64,000 bases of DNA from Amycolatopsis alba DSM 44262 (GCF_000384215.1 NZ_KB913032.1:8083605-8147604), one strand, 5' to 3'. Positions 8,211-16,623 are shown, counted from the first letter of the stretch. Numbers and translations are program-made. The notes: generated by a model not told the origin, from the sequence alone.

Positions 8211-9653
8211 ATGGATCGCAGAAGGTTCCTCACCGGCGCCACTCTCGGCGCCGCGCTGGTCACCGTCCCCTGGGTCACCGCCGGAACGGCGTCGGCCAAG
8301 CCGAACGGTCTGTGCGCTCTGAACGTCAGCTCGCTGACCGAGCTCCAGAACGCCATCAACTCGGCCGCCGCGGGCGCGGTCATCACCGTGAACAACGGCA
8401 CTTACACCGTGCCGACGGGCAAGCCGATCACCATCACCGGCAGGCGCGGCACCAAGGACCAGCCGATCACCATCGTCGCCCAGACCGGCGGCGGGGTGAC
8501 GTTCAACGGTGAGCAGAGCTTCGTCTTCGACGACTCCACCGGTGTCACGCTCAGCGGATTCAATTTCCGGCAGAGCACCACGCTGGAGATCCCGCCGAAC
8601 TGTTCGCGGATCCGCCTGACCCGCAACGACTTCCAGCTGGCCGACATCGAAGGCCTGCACTGGGTGATGGTCCGCGCCGACTACAGCAAGATCGACCGCA
8701 ACCACTTCCACAACAAGACGACGCTCGGCGTCATGCTCTGCATCGAGGGCGCGGACGAAGACAAGATGGCGGTCGGCGTCCACGTCTTGCGGAACTACTT
8801 CTCCGACCACACCTTCCCCGGTGACAACGGCGGCGAGCCGATCCGGCTCGGCGTCAGCCCGCGCGCGCTGAGCACCGCCGGCGCCACGGTGGAGTTCAAC
8901 CTGTTCGAACGCGCCAACGGCGACCCGGAAGCGATCTCGGTCAAGTCGTCGGGCAACTTCATCCGCAACAACACCATCCGGAACAGCCTGGGCGGCATCG
9001 TGCTGCGCCACGGGAACAAGACCGTCGTCGAATCCAACTTCATCATCGGCGGCAAGGAAGGCATCCGGATCTACGGCAACGACCACAAGATCCTCAACAA
9101 CTACCTCGCCGGACTGTCCAGCAACGCGCTGGTCATCGGCAGCGGCAGCGTCCGGGACCACTTCCCCGGTGAATCCAAGGAATCGCGGCGCGGCAACGAC
9201 GCGGCGGACCGCGTGCTCATCGCGCACAACACGCTGCTGAACAACAGCAGCACGCTCTCCGGCGAGACCAAACGGACGATCGAACCGCGCGACTGCACGA
9301 TCTCGGACAACCTCTTCGTCGGCAGCAACGGCGATCTGGTCGCGATGAGCACCACGGGCAACTTCACCTGGTCCGGCAACATCCTGTGGGGTTCCGGCGC
9401 CGACGGGAACATCCCGGCAGGCACCTTCAGCCGGGTCGACCCGAAGCTCGTGCAGGGCACCGACGGCGTCTCGCGGCTCGCCGCGGGCAGCCCGGCGATC
9501 GACGCGGCGACCCTGTCGGCCGCACCGGTCACGCTGGACATCGACGGCCAGTCTCGCGGCAGCAAGCGTGACGTCGGGGCGGACGAGTACTCGACGGCCG
9601 CCATCACCAACCGGCCGCTCACCACCGCGGACGTCGGCCCCGGCGCTCCGTAG
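8211..9653 (+). CDS. Secreted PL6 polysaccharide lyase (chondroitinase B/alginate lyase family)
   Basis: A 480-residue right-handed beta-helix protein starting 13 bases after the fucosidase stop, with a GGAGG ribosome binding site. The N-terminus MDRRRFLTGATLGAALVTV is a twin-arginine-like signal ending near ASA (residue 29). Repeated NNxI/NxF coils run through the body. The catalytic pair of PL6 is present: Lys245 (EAISVKSSGN) and Arg266-His267 (IVLRHGNK), 21 residues apart as in chondroitinase B (Lys250/Arg271). PL6 enzymes eliminate uronic-acid polymers such as dermatan sulfate or alginate. It probably generates the oligosaccharides imported by the adjacent transporter. Confidence 0.9.
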   Translation: MDRRRFLTGATLGAALVTVPWVTAGTASAKPNGLCALNVSSLTELQNAINSAAAGAVITVNNGTYTVPTGKPITITGRRGTKDQPITIVAQTGGGVTFNGEQSFVFDDSTGVTLSGFNFRQSTTLEIPPNCSRIRLTRNDFQLADIEGLHWVMVRADYSKIDRNHFHNKTTLGVMLCIEGADEDKMAVGVHVLRNYFSDHTFPGDNGGEPIRLGVSPRALSTAGATVEFNLFERANGDPEAISVKSSGNFIRNNTIRNSLGGIVLRHGNKTVVESNFIIGGKEGIRIYGNDHKILNNYLAGLSSNALVIGSGSVRDHFPGESKESRRGNDAADRVLIAHNTLLNNSSTLSGETKRTIEPRDCTISDNLFVGSNGDLVAMSTTGNFTWSGNILWGSGADGNIPAGTFSRVDPKLVQGTDGVSRLAAGSPAIDAATLSAAPVTLDIDGQSRGSKRDVGADEYSTAAITNRPLTTADVGPGAP

Positions 9654-9676
9654 CCAGGCGGTCGACAAACAGAGCC

Positions 9677-9714
9677 GGGCTCACGCCGGCGTCAGCCCAC
9701 GCCGGCGTGAGCCC
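9677..9714 (+). terminator. 15-bp hairpin between PL6 gene and lacI gene
   Basis: Arms 9677-9691 (GGGCTCACGCCGGCG) and 9700-9714 are exact reverse complements with an 8-nt loop. The hairpin lies 24 bases after the PL6 stop and just before the ribosome binding site of the regulator, so it may terminate the catabolic transcript or lower expression of the regulator from read-through. Confidence 0.65.
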
Positions 9715-9736
9715 ACCGCACCACCGAGGAGGAACC

Positions 9737-10774
9737 ATGCCGCAGCGCGCCGCCGGTTCTGCCACCCTTGCCGACGTCGCCCGTGAGGCCGGAGTGTCGC
9801 TCGCGACGGCGTCGAGAGCGCTCAACGGCGGGACCAGACAGGTCAGCGGGAACCTGCGCGAATCGGTGCTGCGGGCCGCGGAACGGCTGCAGTACACGGC
9901 GAACGTGCCCGCGCAGGCGATGGCCCGCGGCCGCGGGAACGTCGTCGGGCTGCTGGTGCACGACATCGTCGACCCGTACTTCTCCTCGATCGCGTCCGGG
10001 GTCATGCGCGTGGCCGCCCGGCACGGCCTCACGGTCACCATCGCGAGCACGGAAAACCGGCCGGAGAAGGAACTCGAATACGTCACGACCTTGCGCGGGC
10101 AACGGGCGCGAGCGGTCATCCTGGCCGGGTCACGCAACGAGGACAGTGCCCTGCAACGGAATCTGACCAAGGAGCTCAAGGCGTTCGAGGCCGCCGACGG
10201 CCGGGTCGTGGTGATCGGGCAGCGGAAACTGCCCTTCGACACCGTCATGCTGGAGAACGGGCCCGGCGCCGCGGCGCTGGCCGGACGGCTCACCGGACTC
10301 GGGCACCGCGACTTCCGCGTGCTCGCCGGGCCGTCCGGACTGCTGACCTCACGCGATCGCGTCCTCGGCTTCCGAGACGGCCTCGCCCACCACGGCGTCT
10401 CCCTGCCCGCGACCCATGTCCTGCATGCGGAGTTCACCCGCGACGGCGGCTACGCGGCGATGGTGCGAGCGATCCAGGGCGGTTTCCGGGGCTGTGTCTT
10501 CGCGGTCAACGACGTGATGGCCGTCGGCGCGATGGCCGCCTGCCGCGACCACGGCCTCGACGTCCCGGAGCACGTCGCGATCGCGGGCTTCGACGACATC
10601 ATCACCTTGCGCGACATAAGGCCTTCACTGTCCACCGTGCGCGTTCCGATCGAGCGCATGGGTGAACAGGCCCTCGACTTCATTCTCGACGACCGCGCGG
10701 CCACCCCTCGCGTCAAGCCGATCACCGGCGAGGTCGTGCTGCGGGAAAGCACTCAACCGTTGGAGGGAAATTGA
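9737..10774 (+). CDS. LacI-family regulator of the carbohydrate locus
   Basis: A 345-residue repressor. The start ATG 9737 follows GAGGAGGAA; a GTG 30 bases upstream is ignored because it overlaps the preceding hairpin. The helix-turn-helix is at residues 9-33 (ATLADVAREAGVSLATASRALN), followed by a periplasmic-binding-like effector domain (VVGLLVHDIVDPYFSSIASGV). Its likely targets are the CRE-like site at 3664 and itself; the inducer would be a sugar released by the pathway. Its stop overlaps the TTG start of the isomerase gene (TTGA). Confidence 0.92.
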   Translation: MPQRAAGSATLADVAREAGVSLATASRALNGGTRQVSGNLRESVLRAAERLQYTANVPAQAMARGRGNVVGLLVHDIVDPYFSSIASGVMRVAARHGLTVTIASTENRPEKELEYVTTLRGQRARAVILAGSRNEDSALQRNLTKELKAFEAADGRVVVIGQRKLPFDTVMLENGPGAAALAGRLTGLGHRDFRVLAGPSGLLTSRDRVLGFRDGLAHHGVSLPATHVLHAEFTRDGGYAAMVRAIQGGFRGCVFAVNDVMAVGAMAACRDHGLDVPEHVAIAGFDDIITLRDIRPSLSTVRVPIERMGEQALDFILDDRAATPRVKPITGEVVLRESTQPLEGN

Positions 10775-11532
10775 TCCGCCCAGGACTGTGTTCGGTGACG
10801 CTGCGGCGGCTGGACGCCGACGAGGTCGCGAGCCGTGCCGAGGAAGCCGGCCTGCAGGTGATCGAATGGGGCGCCGACGTCCACGTGCGCCCCGGCGACG
10901 ACTGGGCGGCCGAGCGCGCGTTCGAAGCCATGGCACGGCATGACCTGACCTGCGACTCCTATGGCTCCTACTTCCGCGCCACCCCGATGGAAGCCGGGAA
11001 GTTCGGCGAGATCGCCGCCACCGCCGTCCGGCTCGGCGCCTCGCGGATCCGCGTGTGGGCGGGCAAGGCCGGCTCCGAGGACGTCGACTCCTACGAACGC
11101 GAGCAGGTCGTCACCGGTCTCCGCGAGGCCGCCGACGTCGCGAACGAACACGGGCTGGAAGTCGCGCTGGAATTCCACGGCGGGACGCTGACCGACACCG
11201 CCGAATCCACCGTCCGGCTGCTCGACGAGGTCGGCCGCGACAACCTCGGCACCTATTGGCAGCCACCGCAGGACTTGCCGGACGAGCAGGCGCTGGCCGG
11301 GCTGGAACTGGTCCTCGACCGGGTCCGCGCGGTGCACGTGTTCTCGTGGTGGCCCAGCAACGAACGGCATCCGCTGACCGCCAGGACGGAGCTGTGGACA
11401 CGTGCGTTCGGGCTGCTCGCGAAGGCCGGGCGGCCGCTGGACGCGCTGCTGGAGTTCGTCCCGGACAACGATCCCGACCTGATCCCCGGCGAGGCCGACT
11501 CCCTGCGCAAGCTGATCGAGGCGGGCGCGTGA
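10771..11532 (+). CDS. Sugar phosphate isomerase/epimerase (xylose-isomerase-like TIM barrel)
   Basis: A 253-residue AP-endonuclease-2/xylose-isomerase-like TIM barrel. The start is TTG 10771, supported by GGAGGG six bases upstream and by the four-base overlap with the lacI stop. Visible motifs include EAGLQVIEWGADVHV, VALEFHGGTLTDT (metal-binding Glu and His) and VHVFSWWPSNERHP. Family members isomerise or epimerise keto-sugars and need a divalent metal. It presumably processes the monosaccharide derived from the imported oligomer. It is followed by an overlapping SGNH hydrolase gene (GTGA). Confidence 0.85.
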   Translation: MIRPGLCSVTLRRLDADEVASRAEEAGLQVIEWGADVHVRPGDDWAAERAFEAMARHDLTCDSYGSYFRATPMEAGKFGEIAATAVRLGASRIRVWAGKAGSEDVDSYEREQVVTGLREAADVANEHGLEVALEFHGGTLTDTAESTVRLLDEVGRDNLGTYWQPPQDLPDEQALAGLELVLDRVRAVHVFSWWPSNERHPLTARTELWTRAFGLLAKAGRPLDALLEFVPDNDPDLIPGEADSLRKLIEAGA

Positions 11533-12161
11533 GGTTCACCGAAGCCGACAGGCTGCTGTTCGCCGGCGACTCGATCACCGACTCCAGCCGTGACCGCACC
11601 GATCCCGCGTCGCTGGGCAAGGGTTACGTCCGGCAGATCGCGGATCTCCTGGGTGCCGGGCCGGAGGTGCTCAACCGGGGGATCAACGGCAACCGGATCT
11701 ACGATCTGGAGGCCCGGTGGACCACCGACGTCCTCGCGGCGCGCCCCACCGTGCTGACCGTCAAGATCGGCATCAACGACACCTGGCGGACCTTCGACCG
11801 CGGGCTGCCGAGCCCGATCGGGAAGTTCCGCGCCGCCTACACCCGGCTGCTGGCCGCCGCGCGGCAGCACCTCCCGGCCGAGTTGTACGTGATCACCCCG
11901 TTCCTGCTGCCGGTCGAGCCGGACCAGGATGCCTGGCCCGACGATCTGGCACCCCGGATCGAAGCCGCGATCGACGTGGCGACCGAGTTCGGCGCCCGGC
12001 TGATCCGCGCGGATCTGTTCATGCCGCGAGCGGCGGCCGAACACGGGGCGGCGACGCTGGCCCCGGACGGCGTCCACCCCAGCCCGCTCGGTCACCGGCT
12101 GCTCGCCGAGGCCTGGCTCGCGGCGGCCGGTGCGCCGGCCGGGGAAGTCACGCAGTCTTAG
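11529..12161 (+). CDS. SGNH/GDSL hydrolase (carbohydrate-esterase-like)
   Basis: A 210-residue SGNH hydrolase starting at GTG 11529 inside the preceding stop (GTGA overlap). Block I is LLFAGDSITDSSRD (nucleophile Ser about residue 14), block II includes NRGINGNRI, block III is VKIGINDTW (Asn of the oxyanion hole) and block V is DGVHPSPLGH (catalytic Asp and His). It has no signal peptide. Cytoplasmic members of this group deacetylate sugars or oligosaccharides; here it would trim acyl groups from imported fragments. The last gene of the locus; the kinase gene starts 16 bases later with its own promoter. Confidence 0.88.
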   Translation: MRFTEADRLLFAGDSITDSSRDRTDPASLGKGYVRQIADLLGAGPEVLNRGINGNRIYDLEARWTTDVLAARPTVLTVKIGINDTWRTFDRGLPSPIGKFRAAYTRLLAAARQHLPAELYVITPFLLPVEPDQDAWPDDLAPRIEAAIDVATEFGARLIRADLFMPRAAAEHGAATLAPDGVHPSPLGHRLLAEAWLAAAGAPAGEVTQS

Positions 12162-12177
12162 CGGATACAGTTGCCCG

Positions 12178-13485
12178 GTGTACCGGAGTGGTGAGCTCAT
12201 CGCCGGGCGCTATCGGCTGGAGCGCAAGGTCGGCCGTGGCGCGATGGGCGTGGTGTGGCGGGCGCGGGACGAGCGGCTCGACCGGACGGTCGCGGTCAAG
12301 CAGCTGCTGCCGGACACCTCGCCGGACGACGCCCCGTTCCGCTCGATCGTGCGCGCGATGCGGGAAGCACGGGTCGCCGCGCGGCTCAAGCATCCGCACG
12401 CCGTCACCGTGTACGACGTCGCCGAGCAGGACGGGACCCCGTTCCTGGTCATGGAGTTCCTGCCGTCGCGGCCGCTGACGGAACTCCTCGCGGACGACGG
12501 CCCGCTCCCCGCGGGAAGGGTGGCGGAACTCGGCACGCAGGTCGCGTCGGCGCTGGCCGCGGCCCACGAAGACGGGATCCTGCACCGGGACGTCACGCCC
12601 AACAACGTCCTGATCACCGGGGACGGCCAGGCGAAGATCGCGGACTTCGGCCTGTCCCACGCCGCCGGTGAAGGGACCATGACCGGCGGCGGCCTCGTCG
12701 TCGGCACCCCGGCCTTCCTCTCCCCCGAGGTCGCGGACGGTGAGGACCCCGGCTATCCATCGGACGTGTTCTCGCTCGGCTCCACGCTCTACACGGCGTT
12801 GGAGGGCACACCGCCGTTCGGCACCGACGGCAACCAGATCGCGCTCCTGAAACGGGTCGCCCGCGGCGAGATCACCGCGCCGCGGACCACCGGACCGCTC
12901 ACCGACGTCCTGCTGCGCCTGCTCCGGCAGGATCCCGCGGAGCGGCCGGACATGGCCGAGGCCGAGCGGATGCTCAGCGCCGTCGCCGACGGCCGCCCGG
13001 CGGTCCTGGCGGGCACGAAACGGCTTCCCGCGCCCACCCGCCGTTCGCGGCTGCCGTTCGCCATCGCGGGCGGTGTGGTGGTGGCGGGTGGCGTCCTGGC
13101 GGGAATCCTCCTGTTCGACGGGGACTCACCCGACGCTCCGGCGGCTCCGGCGGCGGCTCCGGCCGTTCCTGCCGCGAAACCGGTGTGCGAAGCGCGCTAC
13201 GAGGTGGCCAGTCGCTGGCCGGGCGGCTCGGAGATCCGTGTCTCCGTACGGAATTCCCAGAGCACCCGGCTCACCGGCTGGGAGGTCAGCTGGACCCTGC
13301 CGCCCGGCACCCGGATCGCCAATCTGTGGAACGGTGCCCTGGCACAGGACGGTGACCGGGTTCGAGTGTCCGAATTGGACTGGAACGCGGTGCTGCCCGC
13401 CGGCGGGTCGACCACCTTCGGCTTCACCGCGACCACCGGCGACGACGGCGGGGACGTGCCGGTCGCGGAGTGCCACAGTTCCTAG
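12178..13485 (+). CDS. Receptor-type Ser/Thr protein kinase with extracellular CBM2 domain
   Basis: A 435-residue membrane kinase. GTG 12178 lies 6 bases after GTTGCC and close to GGATACAG, so it may be leaderless. Kinase domain: residues 12-270, with VAVK (Lys41), HRDVTPNN (Asp138) and DFG (Asp156). One membrane segment spans residues 292-313. After an Ala/Pro linker, residues 337-432 match family 2 carbohydrate-binding modules: bracketing cysteines C337 and C432, and three tryptophans W347, W384 and W402 that align with the cellulose-binding face of CBM2a. The protein therefore looks like a kinase sensing polysaccharide outside the cell. It follows the carbohydrate locus directly and overlaps tail-to-tail with the next lacI gene. 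Confidence 0.9.
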   Translation: MYRSGELIAGRYRLERKVGRGAMGVVWRARDERLDRTVAVKQLLPDTSPDDAPFRSIVRAMREARVAARLKHPHAVTVYDVAEQDGTPFLVMEFLPSRPLTELLADDGPLPAGRVAELGTQVASALAAAHEDGILHRDVTPNNVLITGDGQAKIADFGLSHAAGEGTMTGGGLVVGTPAFLSPEVADGEDPGYPSDVFSLGSTLYTALEGTPPFGTDGNQIALLKRVARGEITAPRTTGPLTDVLLRLLRQDPAERPDMAEAERMLSAVADGRPAVLAGTKRLPAPTRRSRLPFAIAGGVVVAGGVLAGILLFDGDSPDAPAAPAAAPAVPAAKPVCEARYEVASRWPGGSEIRVSVRNSQSTRLTGWEVSWTLPPGTRIANLWNGALAQDGDRVRVSELDWNAVLPAGGSTTFGFTATTGDDGGDVPVAECHSS

Positions 13486-14501
13486 CGGCTGGTGGATTCG
13501 CGCGCGTTCAGCCGCACGGGTACTTCGATCCGGCGCGGTCCGCCGTCCGGGGCGACCCCCTCGACGAGGTCCATCAACGCCGTGGCCGCGCGGCCGCCCA
13601 CCTCACGGGGATGCACGAACATGCCGGTCACCTGTGGTGACGTGAGCCGGAGCGAACCGCTGTCCACCGCGCTGCAGATCCCGAGCGCGCCGGGCACCGC
13701 GAGCCGACGGCGACGGGCCTCGTGGAGAACGCCGAGAGCGAGGTTCTCCGACGTCGTGAAGACGGCGTCCGGGCGCACCGGCCGGTCGAGCAGCCCGCCC
13801 AGCGCCTCCGCCGTGCCTTCGGTGGTCGGCGGCTCGTCGATCTCGGCCACCACCGGCTCCAGTCCCCGGTCTTCCACCCAGCCGGTGTAGCCCGCGACCA
13901 GATCCGCCGCGTAGGAGCGGCCGGTGTCGGTGGTGATCATCGCCGGTCGTTCGTAACCGTTGTCCACCAGGTGATCCAGCATCAGGCGAGCGGCCGCGAC
14001 CAGGTCGTTGTCGACGACGACCGGCACCGGACCCGGCGCCGCCATCGGGCGTCCGACGGTCACCAGCGGCCGGTCACGGCACCAGCCGGTCGCGAAGAAC
14101 GGCTCGTCACCACGCGGATCGACCAGGATCGCGCCGTCGACGGCGAAGGCGTTCAGCCGGTCGAGATCGGCGTCCGCCGGAGTCAGCAACAGGGCGTAGG
14201 ACCGTTTCGACGCGGCCTCGGCCGCCCCGTTCAGGACCTCGAGGAAGTAGTCCGAGTTGGGCACGAGCGCGCACGCGCTGCTCGCGTCGACCGAGTTCGC
14301 GAGCTGGATCGCCAGGGTGCGGCTGCGCCGGGTGACCAGCTGCTGGGCGTGCACACTGGCCTGGTAGCCGAGGTCGGCCGCCGCCCGTGCGACGCGCTGC
14401 CGGGTCTCCTCGGAGATCCGTCCCTGTCCGCTGAGCACGTGCGAGACGGTGGTGATCGAGACCCCCGCCGCGGCGGCGACGTCACGGATGGTCGGCGACA
14501 C
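13482..14501 (-). CDS. LacI-family transcriptional regulator
   Basis: A 339-residue LacI-type regulator starting at GTG 14501, directly abutting the stop of the reductase gene (TGA-GTG), so translation is probably coupled. The N-terminal helix-turn-helix is MSPTIRDVAAAAGVSITT, with hinge residues HAQQLVTRRSRTLAIQL. The effector domain follows. Its 3' end overlaps the kinase gene by four bases. Its target is unknown; the two upstream genes of the same strand (oxidoreductase, hydrolase) are the best guess for genes it is co-expressed with. Confidence 0.9.
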   Translation of the reverse strand: MSPTIRDVAAAAGVSITTVSHVLSGQGRISEETRQRVARAAADLGYQASVHAQQLVTRRSRTLAIQLANSVDASSACALVPNSDYFLEVLNGAAEAASKRSYALLLTPADADLDRLNAFAVDGAILVDPRGDEPFFATGWCRDRPLVTVGRPMAAPGPVPVVVDNDLVAAARLMLDHLVDNGYERPAMITTDTGRSYAADLVAGYTGWVEDRGLEPVVAEIDEPPTTEGTAEALGGLLDRPVRPDAVFTTSENLALGVLHEARRRRLAVPGALGICSAVDSGSLRLTSPQVTGMFVHPREVGGRAATALMDLVEGVAPDGGPRRIEVPVRLNARESTSR

Positions 14502-15146
14502 TCAGGCCTCCACGGGCGGTCCCCAAACGCGGTTCGGCCGGTCGGTGTCCAGCCGATAGTCGGTGACGTGGGCGTCGCCCAGCCTACGTCCGAGGTCCGC
14601 CGCGGCCTCCAGTGGCCGGGCGGGATCGCGTTCCACCTCGCCCCGGCTGTTGCCGACGCCGACCACGATCCCGGCGAGGTCCTGGCGCAGGTACCGGGTG
14701 AGTTCCTGGAACTGGGCTTCGAGGCCGAGTGTCGCGCCGCGGTAGCTCTCCTCGCAGGAGATCAGCACCGCCGCGCGTTTGTTCATCAGCCCCGGCACGA
14801 CCTCGGCGGTATGCGGCGAGCTGCCGGAGGTGTAGCAGAAAAGCCTGTCGAGGAACGATTTGAGCCGTCCGGTCATGCCGTACCAGTGCAGCGGTGTCGC
14901 GTAGACGATCGCCTCCGCCGGGAGCACGTGGTCGAACAGCAGCCGCTCGTAGCCGTCCTTGATACCGCAGGAGCGGTCGCTCAACCGGCAGTCGCGGCAG
15001 TCCCCCAGCGGGGACTCGACGAAATCGGAGAGGCGGACGAAGTCGATCGTGTGTCCCGCTTCTTCCGCCCCCTTGGCCAGCGCCTGGGCGAGTGCCCAGG
15101 AATTGCCCTCACGACGCGGGCTCGAATCCAGCACCAAGATCTTCAC
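14502..15146 (-). CDS. Flavodoxin-like NAD(P)H-dependent oxidoreductase
   Basis: A 214-residue FMN reductase-like protein. The start is GTG 15146 (VKILVLDSSPRREGNSWAL), eight bases after GGGGAGA; earlier codons fall in a hairpin. The N-terminal strand-loop SSPRREGNS is the FMN phosphate site. A short Cys cluster (GDCRDCRLSDRSCGI, residues about 56-70) resembles that of iron-sulfur flavoproteins, so it could hold a cluster. TPLHWYGMTGRLKSFLDR is the second flavin loop. It is co-directional with the hydrolase gene upstream and coupled to lacI downstream. Confidence 0.85.
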   Translation of the reverse strand: MKILVLDSSPRREGNSWALAQALAKGAEEAGHTIDFVRLSDFVESPLGDCRDCRLSDRSCGIKDGYERLLFDHVLPAEAIVYATPLHWYGMTGRLKSFLDRLFCYTSGSSPHTAEVVPGLMNKRAAVLISCEESYRGATLGLEAQFQELTRYLRQDLAGIVVGVGNSRGEVERDPARPLEAAADLGRRLGDAHVTDYRLDTDRPNRVWGPPVEA

Positions 15147-15153
15147 GTGGTTC

Positions 15154-15197
15154 TCCCCGGAGAGACTGCAAAAACGCTTTTGCAGTCTCTCCGGGGA
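15154..15197. repeat. Perfect 20-bp hairpin covering the reductase leader
   Basis: Arms 15154-15173 and 15178-15197 are exact reverse complements around the 4-nt loop ACGC. On the minus strand the 3' arm carries the GGGGA part of the ribosome binding site of the reductase gene (GTG 15146). The stop codon of the upstream hydrolase is only 13 bases away. It may act as a terminator between the two genes or as a structure that masks the ribosome binding site. Confidence 0.75.
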
Positions 15198-15209
15198 AGG
15201 TTTCACCTG

Positions 15210-15914
15210 TCAAGCGACCTTGGCCGCCGCCGCGAGGATGACCTCCGCGACGACGTCCGGCCGCGAGACCGAGACCGCGTGCGAGGCCTCGATCCTGGTG
15301 ACCTCCGAACCGGCGCGCTCGGACATGAACGCCTGCGCGGCGGCGGGGATCGCGTGGTCCTGCTCGGCGATCAGCGCCCAGGACGGCACGTTCTTCCACG
15401 CCGGCTCGCCGTCGAACGGGGTGGCGAGCGCGCGCTCGGTGACCGGGCGCTGGGTGACGGCCATGACGTCGGCGGTCTCCGCGGGGACGTCGGCGGCGAA
15501 CACGTCCGAGAAGTTCTCGGGCTTGATCGACAGCTCACCCTGGGCGGCGAGGACGTTCGTGGTGTCCGGGCCGAGCTTGCTTCCCTCGAACCGGCCGGAC
15601 AGCTCGAAGACGCTCTCCCCCGCTTCCGGCTGGAAGGCGGCGATGTAGACGAGCGCCTTGACGTTCGGCGCGGTGGTGGCCGCGCGGCTGATCACCACAC
15701 CGCCGTAGGAGTGCCCGGCCAGCACCACGGGGCCGTCCACTCCGTTGACGACGTCGGCGACGTAGTCCGCGTCGGACTCGATCCCGCGCAGCGGGTTCGA
15801 CGCGGCCAGCACCCGGTAGCCCTGCTCACGCAGCTTCGGGACGACGCCGTTCCAGCTGGACGAGTCGGCGAAAGCACCGTGGACCAGGACGATGGTGGGC
15901 TTCTGGTTGCTCAT
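15210..15914 (-). CDS. Alpha/beta hydrolase, EstA/haloperoxidase-like
   Basis: A 234-residue protein starting at ATG 15914, with AAGGAG seven bases before it. The oxyanion loop is IVLVHGAFADSSSW and the nucleophile elbow is GHSYGGVV (Ser about residue 81). The C-terminal catalytic His lies in RIEASHAVSVSRPD. This is the pattern of short actinobacterial esterases related to salicylate-esterase/hydroxynitrile-lyase folds; the substrate is unknown. The gene is divergent from a TetR gene, with two repeated sites between them, so it is the likely target of that TetR. Confidence 0.88.
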   Translation of the reverse strand: MSNQKPTIVLVHGAFADSSSWNGVVPKLREQGYRVLAASNPLRGIESDADYVADVVNGVDGPVVLAGHSYGGVVISRAATTAPNVKALVYIAAFQPEAGESVFELSGRFEGSKLGPDTTNVLAAQGELSIKPENFSDVFAADVPAETADVMAVTQRPVTERALATPFDGEPAWKNVPSWALIAEQDHAIPAAAQAFMSERAGSEVTRIEASHAVSVSRPDVVAEVILAAAAKVA

Positions 15915-15937
15915 GATGGCTCCTTCAGAGCTATGTA

Positions 15938-16027
15938 GAACGATCGGTCTTTCTGCCTGAACAATGCTCGCCTGGGATGCCTTCCGCAACGTGACGAAGA
16001 CGACCTGGTGGAATGACCGTTCTTTCT
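15938..16027. promoter_or_regulatory. Two repeated TetR-type operator sites between hydrolase and tetR genes
   Basis: GAACGATCGGTCTTTCT at 15938-15954 and GAATGACCGTTCTTTCT at 16011-16027 are direct repeats identical at 14 of 17 positions, each with an imperfect dyad around CGATCG/GACCGT. They sit 24 bases before the hydrolase ATG and 14 bases before the tetR ATG, as expected for one repressor controlling both directions. Confidence 0.65.
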
Positions 16028-16040
16028 CTAGAGTTGAGAG

Positions 16041-16601
16041 ATGCCGACTGTCGACCGGGACGTCCATCCGAAGGTCCGCCTGCTCGAGACCGCGTCGCGG
16101 CTGTTCTACGCCGAGGGGATCCATGCCGTCGGCGTGGAGCGGCTGGTCTCCGAAGCCGCCGTGACCAGGGCGACCTTCTATCGCCACTACCCCACCAAGG
16201 ACGACCTCGTCGCCGCCTACCTGAGCACCACGAGCGAGCAGATCCGCGCGGGCGTCGACGCTGCGACCAGCGGGAAATCGGCCCGCGAAGCGCTACTCGC
16301 CGCGCTGGGCATCGTCGGTGACCGGACGATCGACGACGACTTCCGCGGTTGCCAGTTCCTCAACGCCGCCGCCGAGTACCCCGATCCCGCGCACCAGGTC
16401 CGCCAGGTCATCGACGATCACCGGGACTGGTTCTTCGGCGTCCTTCGCGACCTGGCGCGCGAGGCGGGTCATGCCGATCCCGAGCACGCTGCCCGCACCC
16501 TCGTCCTCCTGCGCGACGGGGCGCTGCACGGCGGGAACCTCGACGACGCCGAGACCGTGCGCGCGACCTTGCGCCGTGCGGTCACCGACGTCGTGGACTG
16601 A
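16041..16601 (+). CDS. TetR-family regulator (divergent from hydrolase gene)
   Basis: A 186-residue TetR protein. The N-terminal DNA-binding domain reads RLLETASRLFYAEGIHAVGV and LVSEAAVTRATFYRHYPTKDDLV (residues 10-55), followed by a ligand-binding helical domain with C-terminal AARTLVLLRDGALHGG, as in YbiH/KstR2-like C-terminal domains. It presumably represses itself and the divergent alpha/beta-hydrolase gene through the repeated sites at 15938 and 16011. The inducer is unknown. Confidence 0.9.
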   Translation: MPTVDRDVHPKVRLLETASRLFYAEGIHAVGVERLVSEAAVTRATFYRHYPTKDDLVAAYLSTTSEQIRAGVDAATSGKSAREALLAALGIVGDRTIDDDFRGCQFLNAAAEYPDPAHQVRQVIDDHRDWFFGVLRDLAREAGHADPEHAARTLVLLRDGALHGGNLDDAETVRATLRRAVTDVVD

Positions 16602-16623
16602 GCTTCAGCGCAAATCCTTGCTC

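Noticed and set aside
13722..15938. A 738-codon plus-strand frame across lacI, reductase and hydrolase genes
   Set aside because: Antisense to three genes with clear motifs; low-complexity shadow.
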